A stretch of DNA of 64,000 nucleotides from Chloroflexota bacterium (lineage in GTDB: Bacteria; Chloroflexota; Anaerolineae; Anaerolineales; Villigracilaceae): positions 1 through 64,000 of the forward strand of contig JAIOAU010000009.1 of assembly GCA_019873655.1 (NCBI GenBank), in the 5' to 3' direction. Within the stretch, counting starts at the first letter, position 1; each line of letters opens with the position of its first letter. This document shows positions 16,399 to 24,804 of this stretch, one piece after another. The notes beneath the pieces are model-generated. The model saw nothing but the letters and a program-made list of their open reading frames with translations. It searched no databases and was not told where the DNA came from. The position numbers and the translations under genes are program-made.

Positions 16399-17303
16399 AA
16401 AAAGAATTCGCCTACTTCCCGGGATGTTCGCTGGAAAAAATGGCCATCAGTTACCACATGTCGGCCATTGAGACGACCAAGAAACTCGGCGTTCACCTGA
16501 AAGAACTCGAGGACTGGAATTGTTGCGGCGCTACCACTTACTCGTACATCGATGAACTGCTGGCTTATACCCTGTCGGCCCGCAACCTTGCCATTGCCGA
16601 ACAGACCGGCCTGGACGTAGTCGCCCCTTGCAGCGCCTGCTACAAAAATATGTACTTCACGGCGGCGCACTTGAAAAAAGACCCCGACCTGGCCGAACAC
16701 ATCAACTTTGCTCTCGAAGAGGACAACCTCCATTTTACTGGAAGCGTTGGCGTCAAGCATCTCATCGAGGTGTTCGCCTATGACATCGGTCCCGAAGAAT
16801 TGAAGAGCAAAGTTGTCAAGCCGCTAACAGGCTTAAGAATAGCGCCCTATTACGGCTGTCAAATCGTCAGGCCGCAAAAAGACCACGAGGACGTGGAACT
16901 GCCTCAGTTCTTCGAAGAGATTCTCTCCGCCATTGGAGCCACGCCGGTCAACTACCCGCTCAAAATGCGCTGTTGCGGAGGATCATTGATTATCTCCAGC
17001 CGCCCAGCCGCCTTGAGTATGGTGCGCAACTTGCTACAATGCGCCGTAGACTCACAAGCAGACGTGGTTGCAACCGCCTGCCCCATGTGCCAAGTCAACC
17101 TGGAGGTCTACCAGCAACAGGTCAACCAAGAATTCGGTACAAACTTCTCCGTGCCGATCATGTACTTCACGCAACTGATCGGCCTGGCGCTGGGAATTCC
17201 ACAGAAAAAACTGGGCATCGGCAAAGAATTCGTCGCCGCGACCCCGGCCCTGCTTCGTCTCGAACAGGCTGGCGCTGCCCCAGATCAAGAGACAAAGGAG
17301 TAA
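16395..17303 (+). CDS. hdrB: Heterodisulfide reductase-like subunit B
   Basis: 302 aa. Both CCG motifs, which in HdrB hold two non-cubane [4Fe-4S] clusters, look complete: FPGCSLEKM, WNCCGATT and CSAC for the first; YYGCQIVRP, MRCCGGSL and CPMCQVN for the second. This contrasts with the two Etf-linked paralogues upstream. Expected role is disulfide reduction or another two-electron step driven by HdrA. Start ATG 16395 overlaps hdrC. A 3-bp gap separates it from hdrA. Confidence 0.93.
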   Translation: MKKEFAYFPGCSLEKMAISYHMSAIETTKKLGVHLKELEDWNCCGATTYSYIDELLAYTLSARNLAIAEQTGLDVVAPCSACYKNMYFTAAHLKKDPDLAEHINFALEEDNLHFTGSVGVKHLIEVFAYDIGPEELKSKVVKPLTGLRIAPYYGCQIVRPQKDHEDVELPQFFEEILSAIGATPVNYPLKMRCCGGSLIISSRPAALSMVRNLLQCAVDSQADVVATACPMCQVNLEVYQQQVNQEFGTNFSVPIMYFTQLIGLALGIPQKKLGIGKEFVAATPALLRLEQAGAAPDQETKE

Positions 17304-17306
17304 CGT

Positions 17307-19316
17307 ATGGAAAAGAAAGAAAGGATTGGCGTATACGTTTGTCACTGCGGCACCAACATTGCGGGCGTCGTCAATGTGGGCGAAGTCAGCACATGGGCCG
17401 CAGAGAATCTGAAAGAACAGGGCGTGGTCATCTCGCGCGATTACAAGTTCATGTGCTCTAGCCTGGGCCAAGAACTCATCCAGAAAGACATCAAGGAGCA
17501 CGGACTGACGCGCGTGGTGGTGGCCGCCTGCTCGCCGCATCTTCACGAACAAACCTTCCGCAACGCCTGCAAAGGCGCAGACCTGAATCCTTATCTATGC
17601 GAATTGGTCTCCATCCGGGAGCAATCCTCCTGGGTGCACACCGACAAGGTCGCAGCGACCGAAAAATCGAAGGCTCTAATTGCCGGAGGCGTGGCGCGCG
17701 TCGTCCATCATGAGCCGCTCGAACCGCTGCGCGTCCCGATCCACCCGGCCACGCTTGTTGTCGGCGGCGGCATCGCCGGCATCCAGGCCGCCCTCGAGAT
17801 TGCCAACGCGGGGTATCCGGTCTACCTGGTCGAGCGCGAACCTTCCATCGGCGGCCACATGGCCCAGTTCGACAAGACCTTCCCCACCCTCGACTGCTCG
17901 GCCTGCATCCTGACCCCCAAGATGGTCGAGGCGGGCAGCCACCCCAACATCACCCTGCTGACCTACTCCGAGGTCGAGAAAGTGGACGGGTACGTGGGCA
18001 ACTTCGTGGTCACCGTCCGCAAGCGCGCCCGCTCGGTCAACGAAGAACTCTGCACCGGCTGCGGCATCTGCTGGGAAAAATGCCCGAAGAAAGTCGTGGA
18101 CAACGTTTTCGAAGCCGGCATGGGCACTCGCAAAGCGATTTACGTTCCTTTCCCACAGGCTGTGCCCAAGTACCCGGTCATCGACCGCGAGAACTGTACC
18201 TATTACATCAAAGGCACCTGCAAAGCCTGCGAGAAATTCTGCCCCACCAACGCCATCGACTTTGCTCAGGAAGACCAAATCCTGAACATCGAAGTGGGCA
18301 ACATCATCCTGGCCACCGGCTACGAACTCTTCGACGCCCGCCGAATCACCCAATACGGCTATGGTCGCCTGGCGAACGTCTTCACCAGCCTGGAGTTCGA
18401 GCGCCTCTCCAACGCGGCCGGGCCGACGGGCGGCAACATCGTCCTGCGGGACGGCAAGACCACGCCCAAAGTGGTAGGCATCGTCCACTGCGTGGGCAGC
18501 CGCGACAAGAACTACAACGAATACTGCTCGGCGATTTGCTGTATGCAGAGTTTGAAGTTCGCCCACCTCGTCCACGAGCGGACGGGCGCGGAAGTCTACA
18601 ACTTCTACATTGACATCCGCACCCCGGCCAAGGGTTACGAAGAGTTCTACCACCGCCTGCTGGAGGAGGGTACGCACTTCATCCGCGGCAAAGTAGCCGA
18701 AATCACCGACGCCGTGCGCCTGCCCGGCGAAGAAGGCAAACTCATCGTCCAGGTCGAAGATACACTGACCGGCAACCAGTTACGCGTCCCAGTGGACATG
18801 GTCATCCTTTCGGCCGGTCTCGAACCCCGCCGCGACGCCAAAGAGGTCGCCAAGAAATTTGGCATCTCCTGCTCGGCCGACGGCTGGCTGATCGAACGTC
18901 ACCCGAAACTGGACCCGGTCGCCACCGTGACCGAGGGCATCTACATCGCCGGCTGCGTGCAAGGGCCGAAGGACATCCCTGCCAGCGTGGCGCAGGGCGC
19001 GGCTGCGGCGGCGCGCATCCTGGGCAAAATCCAGCAAAAGGAAATTGCCCTCGAACCCGTGCGCGCCTCCATCAACCAGGAACAATGCTCCGGCTGCCGC
19101 ATTTGCAACAACCTGTGCCCGTTCAACGCCATCCTCTTCCACGAAGACCGCATGGTCAGCGAGGTCAATCCGGCGCTGTGCCAGGGCTGCGGCACCTGTG
19201 TGGCGGCCTGCCCGGCGGGCGCCATCAGCGGCACCGGCTTCTCCAACGAGCAAATCCTCTCGCAAATCGAGGGCCTCTTGCTCTTGAATATCCCTAAGAA
19301 GGAGACAGTGGCATAA
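17307..19316 (+). CDS. hdrA: Heterodisulfide reductase-like subunit A, bifurcating flavoprotein
   Basis: 669 aa, normal HdrA length. The N-terminal domain has VYVCHCGTNI; then FAD binding VVGGGIAGIQAALE (near residue 150), an inner ferredoxin-like set (CTGCGICWEKCP near 250, plus CKACEKFCP), and a C-terminal 2x[4Fe-4S] insertion (CSGCRICNNLCP, CQGCGTCVAACP near 595-635). HdrA carries the FAD where electrons from hydrogenase are split between ferredoxin and HdrB. No in-frame TGA/selenocysteine is needed. It is followed 30 bp later by mvhD, the usual link to the hydrogenase. Confidence 0.95.
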   Translation: MEKKERIGVYVCHCGTNIAGVVNVGEVSTWAAENLKEQGVVISRDYKFMCSSLGQELIQKDIKEHGLTRVVVAACSPHLHEQTFRNACKGADLNPYLCELVSIREQSSWVHTDKVAATEKSKALIAGGVARVVHHEPLEPLRVPIHPATLVVGGGIAGIQAALEIANAGYPVYLVEREPSIGGHMAQFDKTFPTLDCSACILTPKMVEAGSHPNITLLTYSEVEKVDGYVGNFVVTVRKRARSVNEELCTGCGICWEKCPKKVVDNVFEAGMGTRKAIYVPFPQAVPKYPVIDRENCTYYIKGTCKACEKFCPTNAIDFAQEDQILNIEVGNIILATGYELFDARRITQYGYGRLANVFTSLEFERLSNAAGPTGGNIVLRDGKTTPKVVGIVHCVGSRDKNYNEYCSAICCMQSLKFAHLVHERTGAEVYNFYIDIRTPAKGYEEFYHRLLEEGTHFIRGKVAEITDAVRLPGEEGKLIVQVEDTLTGNQLRVPVDMVILSAGLEPRRDAKEVAKKFGISCSADGWLIERHPKLDPVATVTEGIYIAGCVQGPKDIPASVAQGAAAAARILGKIQQKEIALEPVRASINQEQCSGCRICNNLCPFNAILFHEDRMVSEVNPALCQGCGTCVAACPAGAISGTGFSNEQILSQIEGLLLLNIPKKETVA

Positions 19317-19346
19317 GCATGCTTCGAACATGCCAGGAGAAAACCT

Positions 19347-19847
19347 ATGACAGACACTCCCGAAACCCAACCCTTCGACAAGGCTCAGGGCGAGTCCTTT
19401 GAACCCGTCATCATCGGCTTCACCTGCAACTGGTGCTCCTACCGGGCGGCCGATATGGCAGGCACGGCGCGCATGAAATATGCGCCCAATGTGAGGTTGA
19501 TCCGCCTCATGTGTTCCGGCCGCCTCGACCCGACCTTCGTTCTCAAAGCCTTTGCCGGCGGCGCCGACGCGGTCCTGATCTCCGGCTGCCACCCGGGCGA
19601 CTGCCACTACATCAACCAGAACTACAAGATGCTGCGCCGCTTCCACCTGCTGAAGCGCGTTCTCCAGCAGATGGGCATCGAACCCGAACGCCTCAAACTC
19701 CTGTGGGCCAGCGCAGCCGAAGGCGCAATCTTCGCAGAAGAAATCAATAAATTCGTGGAACAGGTGCGGCCGCTGGGACCGTTGAACTGGAAGCCAGGCA
19801 ACGGCGCCCACGTGGAAGCCCCTGTCCATGAGGAGGTGCCGGCATGA
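19347..19847 (+). CDS. mvhD: MvhD-type hydrogenase iron-sulfur subunit
   Basis: 166 aa with one [2Fe-2S] site built from CNWCSY (near residue 30), MCSGR (near 52) and GCHPGDCHY (near 78). MvhD connects the hydrogenase small subunit to HdrA. The first ~20 residues are a low-similarity extension. Its stop overlaps the mvhG start (ATGA). Context and motifs agree fully with an Hdr-Mvh complex. Confidence 0.93.
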   Translation: MTDTPETQPFDKAQGESFEPVIIGFTCNWCSYRAADMAGTARMKYAPNVRLIRLMCSGRLDPTFVLKAFAGGADAVLISGCHPGDCHYINQNYKMLRRFHLLKRVLQQMGIEPERLKLLWASAAEGAIFAEEINKFVEQVRPLGPLNWKPGNGAHVEAPVHEEVPA

Positions 19848-20830
19848 GCAAACCGAAATTCGCAATGTACTGGGCCGCTTCCTGCGGCGGCTGTGAAATC
19901 GCCGTCCTCAACATCCACGAGAAAATCCTGGATGTGGACGCCAACTTCGAGGTCGTCTTCTGGCCGGTGGCCATGGACGCCAAGTACAAAGACGTGGAGG
20001 CCATGGAAGACGGCGCCATCCTGCTGACCCTCTTCAACGGCGGCATCCGCAACGACGAGAACGAACACATGGCCAAACTCCTGCGCAAGAAGTCGCAGAT
20101 TCTGGTCGCCTTCGGCTCCTGCGCCTGCGAGGGCTGCATCCCCGGCCTGGCAAACTTCTCGCCTATCCAGCAGGTCGTGGACACCGCCTTCGGCACCATC
20201 TCGACCGACAACCCGAATAACGTCCGCCCGCAGACCTCCTACGAGATGCCCGAAGGCGCAATTCACATCCCGACCCTCCTGCCCGTTCTCAAGACCCTCG
20301 ACCAGGTGGTGGACGTGGACTATTACATGCCCGGCTGTCCGCCCGAATCGCATCAGATTGCAGCGGTCATTGACCTGGTCATCCAGGTTCTGCAAGGCAA
20401 GGCGCAACTGCCGCCCAAGGGTTCGGTCATCGGCGCCGGCGGTTCGACCGTCTGCGACGAATGCCCGCGCAAGCGCAATGTCAAGACCATCAAGGAATTC
20501 GGCCGCATTCAATTGACCGAAGCCGACCCGGAACTGTGCCTGCTCGAACAGGGCATCCCGTGCAACGGTCCGGCCACCCGCAGCGGATGCGGCGCGAAAT
20601 GCCCGTCGGCCGGGGCGCAGTGCATCGGCTGCTACGGCCCCGCCGAGGGCGTGGTGGACTACGGCGCTCGTCTGATCGCCGCCTTTGGTTCCGTGATCGA
20701 CGCCGACAAGCCGGAAGACATCGAACGCATCCTCGACGGCCTGGTGGACCCCGCCGGGCAGTTCTATCGCTTCAACCTGGCCGGCTCGCTCCTGCGCGCC
20801 GCCAAACCGGCCTGGAAGTCGGGCGACTAA
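19844..20830 (+). CDS. mvhG: [NiFe] hydrogenase small subunit, MvhG type
   Basis: 328 aa. Proximal-cluster cysteines are in SCGGCEIAVL, GSCACEGC and MPGCPPESH. Medial and distal cluster ligands lie in the C-terminal part (CDECPRKR, CNGPATRSGCGAKCP, CIGCYGP). There is no twin-arginine signal, so the enzyme is cytoplasmic, as for group 3c hydrogenases. It passes electrons from the NiFe site to MvhD. The start overlaps mvhD, and mvhA follows after 15 bp. Confidence 0.94.
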   Translation: MSKPKFAMYWAASCGGCEIAVLNIHEKILDVDANFEVVFWPVAMDAKYKDVEAMEDGAILLTLFNGGIRNDENEHMAKLLRKKSQILVAFGSCACEGCIPGLANFSPIQQVVDTAFGTISTDNPNNVRPQTSYEMPEGAIHIPTLLPVLKTLDQVVDVDYYMPGCPPESHQIAAVIDLVIQVLQGKAQLPPKGSVIGAGGSTVCDECPRKRNVKTIKEFGRIQLTEADPELCLLEQGIPCNGPATRSGCGAKCPSAGAQCIGCYGPAEGVVDYGARLIAAFGSVIDADKPEDIERILDGLVDPAGQFYRFNLAGSLLRAAKPAWKSGD

Positions 20831-20845
20831 TTTGGAGGTAGAGAG

Positions 20846-22318
20846 ATGACACAACGAATTACGATTGACCCCATCACCCGCCTGGAAGGCCATGGCAAGA
20901 TCGAAATCTTCCTCAACGACGAGGGCGAGGTCGCCAACACCTACTTCCAGATTCCCGAACTGCGCGGCTTCGAGCGCTTCGTCGTTGGCCGGCCGGTGGA
21001 GGAAATGCCCCTGCTGACCAACCGCATCTGCGGCGTCTGCCCCGAAGCGCACCACATGGCCGCCGCCAAGGCCGCGGATGCCGTCTATCACGTGGACATC
21101 CCCTCGACGGCCAAGAAACTGCGCGAACTGCTCTACATGGCCTTCTACTGCACCGACCACACCACCCACTTCTACGCTCTGGCCGGCCCCGACTTCATCG
21201 TTGGGCCAGACGCCCCGGTGGCCGAACGCAACATCCTGGGCGTCATCCACAAGGTCGGGCTGGAAATCGGCGGCAAGGTCATCCAGATGCGCAAGTACGG
21301 CCACACCGTGGTCGAGATGATTGGCGGCCGCAAGGTTCACCCCTGCACGTCCATCCCCGGCGGCCTGACCAAGGGCATCACCGAAGAACAGCGCAAGGAA
21401 ATCGAAGAGATGGGCCGCTGGGCCATCGAGTTTGCCCAGTTCAGCCTGAAAGCCTTCAACGACATCGTCCTGAGCAACAAGACCTACCTCGACCTGATTC
21501 TGGGCGACATCTACACCCACCAGACCTACTACATGGGCATGGTGGATGAGAACAACCACCCCAACTTCTACGACGGCAAGGTGCGCGTCGTCGGCCCGGA
21601 CGGCAAGGAACTGGTCAAGTACGCCCCGCACGAGTACACCGAGAACGTCGCCGAGCACGTCGAACCCTGGACGTACCTGAAGTTCCCCTACCTGAAGAAA
21701 GTCGGCTGGAAGGGCTTCGTGGACGGACCCGATTCCGGCGTCTACTGCGCCACGCCGCTCTCGCGTCTCAACGCCGCCGACGGCATGGCTACCCCGCGCG
21801 CCCAGGAAGAATACGAGAAGATGTACAAGACCCTGGGCGGCAAGCCGGTGCATCAGCGTCTGGCCACCCACTGGGCGCGGCTCATCGAACTGCTCTACGC
21901 CGCCGAGCGCTGGGTGGAACTGGCCACCGACCCGGAGATTACCTCGCCGAACTACCACGCCATCCCGACCGAGAAACCGACCGAGGGCGTGGGCATCGTC
22001 GAGGCCCCGCGCGGCACCCTGACGCACCACTACTGGACCGACGAGCGCGGCGTGGTGACGAAAGCGAATCTCATCGTCGGCACGACCAACAACTACGCCC
22101 CCATCACCATGTCCATCCAGAAGGCCGCCAAAAGCCTCATCAAGAAGGGGACGGTTGTCAACGAAGGTCTGCTCAACATGGTCGAAATGGCCTTCCGCGC
22201 CTACGACCCGTGCTTCGGCTGCGCCACCCACTCCCTGCCCGGCCAGATGCCGCTCGAAATCACCATCCGCAACGCCGACGGCGAAATCGTGGACGTGCTG
22301 AAGCAGTTCGTGGATTAG
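20846..22318 (+). CDS. mvhA: [NiFe] hydrogenase large subunit, MvhA type (group 3c-like)
   Basis: 490 aa catalytic subunit. The NiFe ligands are RICGVCPEAHH (L1, near residue 55) and DPCFGCATH (L2, near 453). About 24 residues follow the L2 His and form the removable C-terminal tail, which fits with a maturation protease gene next door. It should oxidise or evolve H2 in the cytoplasm, coupled through MvhG/D to HdrA. TGGAGGTAG precedes the ATG. Confidence 0.95.
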   Translation: MTQRITIDPITRLEGHGKIEIFLNDEGEVANTYFQIPELRGFERFVVGRPVEEMPLLTNRICGVCPEAHHMAAAKAADAVYHVDIPSTAKKLRELLYMAFYCTDHTTHFYALAGPDFIVGPDAPVAERNILGVIHKVGLEIGGKVIQMRKYGHTVVEMIGGRKVHPCTSIPGGLTKGITEEQRKEIEEMGRWAIEFAQFSLKAFNDIVLSNKTYLDLILGDIYTHQTYYMGMVDENNHPNFYDGKVRVVGPDGKELVKYAPHEYTENVAEHVEPWTYLKFPYLKKVGWKGFVDGPDSGVYCATPLSRLNAADGMATPRAQEEYEKMYKTLGGKPVHQRLATHWARLIELLYAAERWVELATDPEITSPNYHAIPTEKPTEGVGIVEAPRGTLTHHYWTDERGVVTKANLIVGTTNNYAPITMSIQKAAKSLIKKGTVVNEGLLNMVEMAFRAYDPCFGCATHSLPGQMPLEITIRNADGEIVDVLKQFVD

Positions 22319-22323
22319 TCGCA

Positions 22324-22388
22324 TAGTCGGATAGTCGGGAGTCGAATAGTCGGACAGACGACTATAAGACTATTCGACTATCCGACTA
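22324..22388. repeat. Inverted repeat built from TAGTCGGA-like units
   Basis: Left arm 22324-22351 and right arm 22368-22388 are complementary over 21 bp, with a 7-base insert (GGAGTCG) in the left arm and a loop of 16 bases. The arms themselves are short direct repeats of ATAGTCG(G/A). It fills the gap between mvhA and the maturation protease gene, inside the operon. It could be a REP-like element, an RNA processing or stabilising hairpin, or a partial terminator; there is no T run. Confidence 0.7.
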
Positions 22389-22399
22389 TTTTGCTTGTC

Positions 22400-22864
22400 A
22401 TGAAAACGTTGGTCATTGGCCTGGGGAATCCCATTCTCGGCGACGACGGCGTCGGCTGGCGCGTGGTGGAGGAGGTCGCCCGGAGAACGGCCGGCCGGCC
22501 CGAGGTCGAGACGGATTGCGTCGCCCTGGGCGGGCTGAGTCTGATGGAGCGACTGACCGGCTACGAGCGCGTCATCCTGGTGGACGCCATCCACACCGGC
22601 CAGAAACCGGCCGGAACGGTCAGCCGCTTCCTCCTGAGCGACCTGCCCGACCTGACGGCCGGCCACTCGGCCTCGGCGCACGACACCTCGCTGCGCAACG
22701 CCCTCAACGTCGGACGGAGCATGGGCATCCCCCTGCCCGAGGATTCGCAGATTCATGTGATCGCCGTCGAGGTCCAGAACGTGTACGATTTTTCCGAGAA
22801 ACTCTCGCCGCCCGTCGAAGCGGCAGTCAGCGTTGCTGTCGAAAGCGTGCTACAATTGCTTTAG
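22400..22864 (+). CDS. Hydrogenase maturation protease
   Basis: 154 aa HyaD/HycI/FrcD-type endopeptidase that clips the C-terminal tail of the NiFe large subunit after metal insertion. Motifs: VIGLGNPILGDDGVGW with the first metal Asp at the N-terminus, VDAIHTG (second Asp, near residue 67), and SAHDTSL (His, near 97). ATG 22400 chosen; an in-frame TTG lies three codons upstream. Only one hydrogenase is in the window, so MvhA is its natural substrate. Confidence 0.92.
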   Translation: MKTLVIGLGNPILGDDGVGWRVVEEVARRTAGRPEVETDCVALGGLSLMERLTGYERVILVDAIHTGQKPAGTVSRFLLSDLPDLTAGHSASAHDTSLRNALNVGRSMGIPLPEDSQIHVIAVEVQNVYDFSEKLSPPVEAAVSVAVESVLQLL

Positions 22865-22879
22865 GAAAAGGAGATTGCC

Positions 22880-23338
22880 ATGGTTTCCCCCGAACTCTTG
22901 CGCCGTTATCCCTTCTTCGCCCTGCTTACCGAAGACCAGTTGAAGGCGATTTCGATGATCGCCGACGAGAAAACCTACCCGAAGGACACGCTGCTGGTCA
23001 AAGAAGACACCGCCGCCGAAAAGTTGATGCTGCTCATCGAAGGCGACGTGGACCTGATTTACAGCGGAGGCGGCGAAGGCGCGATCGTCAACGCCCTGGT
23101 CGGCTCGATTGCCCCGGGCGAGGTGCTGGGCGTCTCCTCGCTCATCGAACCGTATGCTTACATCTCCTCGGCGCGCGCCACGCAGGATGTGCGCGTGGTC
23201 GAGATCGACGGGAAGGCCCTGCGGGCGCTCATGGAAATCGACCCCAAACTGGGCTACCGGGTGATGTGTAACACCGCCGCGGCGGTGCTGGAACGGCTGA
23301 AATATACGCAAGTCGAACTGGCCGCCGCCAGAGCATAA
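22880..23338 (+). CDS. Cyclic-nucleotide-binding-domain protein without DNA-binding domain
   Basis: 152 aa, a single cNMP-binding beta-roll (about residues 10-130) with GEVLGVSSL and a following SARATQDVRVVEI in place of a strong consensus phosphate-binding cassette. It has no helix-turn-helix, unlike Crp/Fnr regulators, so it is likely a protein-level sensor. It is the last gene of the hydrogenase run, 15 bp after the protease gene with AAAAGGAG upstream. Ligand (cAMP, other, or none) cannot be told. Confidence 0.82.
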   Translation: MVSPELLRRYPFFALLTEDQLKAISMIADEKTYPKDTLLVKEDTAAEKLMLLIEGDVDLIYSGGGEGAIVNALVGSIAPGEVLGVSSLIEPYAYISSARATQDVRVVEIDGKALRALMEIDPKLGYRVMCNTAAAVLERLKYTQVELAAARA

Positions 23339-23342
23339 ACAA

Positions 23343-23379
23343 CAGACCGGGCTCCTCGAGGAACCCGGTCTGCTTTTTT
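23343..23379 (+). terminator. Strong intrinsic terminator ending the Etf/Hdr/hydrogenase run
   Basis: Stem CAGACCGGG (23343-23351) pairs with CCCGGTCTG (23364-23372), with extra pairing in the loop (TCCTCGAGGA), and a run of six T follows (23374-23379). It lies four bases after the stop of the cNMP-binding gene and marks a clear 3' end. Confidence 0.92.
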
Positions 23380-23447
23380 CACCGAACTTACACAAAGGCC
23401 ATTCGTTTCACCGCCCGGGCGCAAAAACGCCGATGCTTTCGCGCGTT

Positions 23448-23465
23448 CGCCAAGTATACTTGGCG
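23448..23465. repeat. 18-bp perfect palindrome in intergenic sequence
   Basis: CGCCAAGTATACTTGGCG is a perfect dyad without a loop, in the 190-bp gap between the hydrogenase-run terminator and the converging phosphofructokinase gene. The end motif TTGGCG recurs twice nearby (about 23480 and 23498). It may be a protein-binding site or part of a dispersed repeat. Position downstream of both genes argues against a promoter operator. Confidence 0.5.
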
Positions 23466-23528
23466 TCTCGGGTACAAACGTTGGCGTTCTCCGCGCCTTG
23501 GCGGTTCTGTCTGCGCAAGCCGCGTCTC

Positions 23529-24728
23529 TCAAAGCTCGCTGGTCATGATGAACAGCGGCTTCATCTCGAAGGACTCGTACTTCGGGCGATAGCGCTCGGT
23601 GTTGTAGAACTGCTCCACATCCACCACCTTCTTCGTCCCCGTGACCACATCCAGCGGAACGTTGTCGTAACGGCCGTTCTTGAGGACCACCAGCCGGCCG
23701 TGGATGCCTTTCAGAATCAGGTCGAGGGCCAGGTTGCCGAAAGCCATCGGGACGATCGAGTCGATGGCGTCCGGGTCGCCGCCGCGCACCAGGTAGCCGA
23801 GTTTCTGGTTGATGATGTTGATCGGCACGCCGTTGTTGTACTGCGCCGAGCGGTTCTGGACTTCGGAGGCGACCAGGTCGCCGATGCCGCCCAGTTTGGC
23901 GTGACCATAGGCGTCGGTGGTACGATCCTGGAAGACCATCTCGCCGCCCTCGAACATCGCGCCCTCCGAGACCAGCACAATCGAGTATTTGCTGGGATTG
24001 CGGTTGCGGTCGTAGACCAGCAACTCGGTCAGCCGGTCGATGTTGAACTTCCACTCCGGGATGACGCAGCGGTTGGCCGCGCCCGCCATCGTCGGCAGCA
24101 TGGCAGTGAAGCCGGCATAGCGGCCAAAGACTTCCAGCACCATGATACGCTCGTGCGAGCCGCCGATGGTGCGCAGGTTGTTAGTCAGCGCGATGGTGCG
24201 GGTGACGCAGGTACTGAAACCGATGCAGTAGTCAGTGCCGGGGACGTCGTTGTCCATCGTCTTCGGGATGGCCACGACTTTGAAGCCCTCCTGGTAAAGG
24301 CGCACGGCGTAACTGAGGGTGTCGTCGCCGCCGATCGGAATCAGGTAGTCCACGCCCAGGAAGTCGAGGTTCTTGAGCACCTCCTCGGTCAGGTCGTTGC
24401 GCTCTTCGGTGTACTTGTCGCGCAAATGGGCAGGGACGTTTTCCCGTTTGACCTTGGGCGGGTTGGTGCGCGAGGTGTGCAAGAAGGTCCCGCCCGTGCG
24501 CCCGGCCCGGTTGACGATTTCCTCCGTCAGGACCATGTAGTTGTTGCTGTTGTCGGCATTTTTATCGCGCACGAGGTCGATCAACCCCGCCCAGCCGCGG
24601 CGGATGCCGATGACCTGATAGCCCTCCCGCAAAGCGCGGATGGTGACCGCCCGTATGGCCGGGTTCAGGCCCGGCACGTCGCCGCCGCCGGTCAGAATGC
24701 CGATCACGCCTGGTTTCTTCTTTGACAT
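23529..24728 (-). CDS. pfkA: 6-phosphofructokinase, probably pyrophosphate-dependent
   Basis: 399 aa. Phosphorylates fructose-6-phosphate in glycolysis. Nucleotide/PPi site GILTGGGDVPGLN at the start, then GGDDTLSYA and PKTMDNDVPGTD. Enzymes with Asp at the GGDD position and Lys in PKTxDND commonly use PPi and not ATP, so a reversible PPi-PFK is predicted. Other conserved parts: GGSHERIMVLEVFGRYAG and LGYLVRGGDPDA. ATG 24728 has GAGGCAG upstream. It lies 76 bp after the aldehyde dehydrogenase gene on the same strand. Phosphoryl-donor choice is inference from two residues. Confidence 0.9.
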   Translation of the reverse strand: MSKKKPGVIGILTGGGDVPGLNPAIRAVTIRALREGYQVIGIRRGWAGLIDLVRDKNADNSNNYMVLTEEIVNRAGRTGGTFLHTSRTNPPKVKRENVPAHLRDKYTEERNDLTEEVLKNLDFLGVDYLIPIGGDDTLSYAVRLYQEGFKVVAIPKTMDNDVPGTDYCIGFSTCVTRTIALTNNLRTIGGSHERIMVLEVFGRYAGFTAMLPTMAGAANRCVIPEWKFNIDRLTELLVYDRNRNPSKYSIVLVSEGAMFEGGEMVFQDRTTDAYGHAKLGGIGDLVASEVQNRSAQYNNGVPINIINQKLGYLVRGGDPDAIDSIVPMAFGNLALDLILKGIHGRLVVLKNGRYDNVPLDVVTGTKKVVDVEQFYNTERYRPKYESFEMKPLFIMTSEL

Positions 24729-24804
24729 ATCTGCCTCCTCGAAAAAATTATGAGCGCAAATTAGCGGCAATTATAAACCCGAAAAGGCCCTCGCGCAGAA
24801 ACGC

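Noticed and set aside
17307-22318. Selenocysteine in HdrA or MvhA
   Set aside because: All metal-site positions are Cys codons and no in-frame TGA interrupts either gene.
19622-22324. 900-codon open frame on the minus strand
   Set aside because: It is fully antisense to mvhD, mvhG and mvhA, which carry clear catalytic motifs; composition is that of a reverse-complement shadow.
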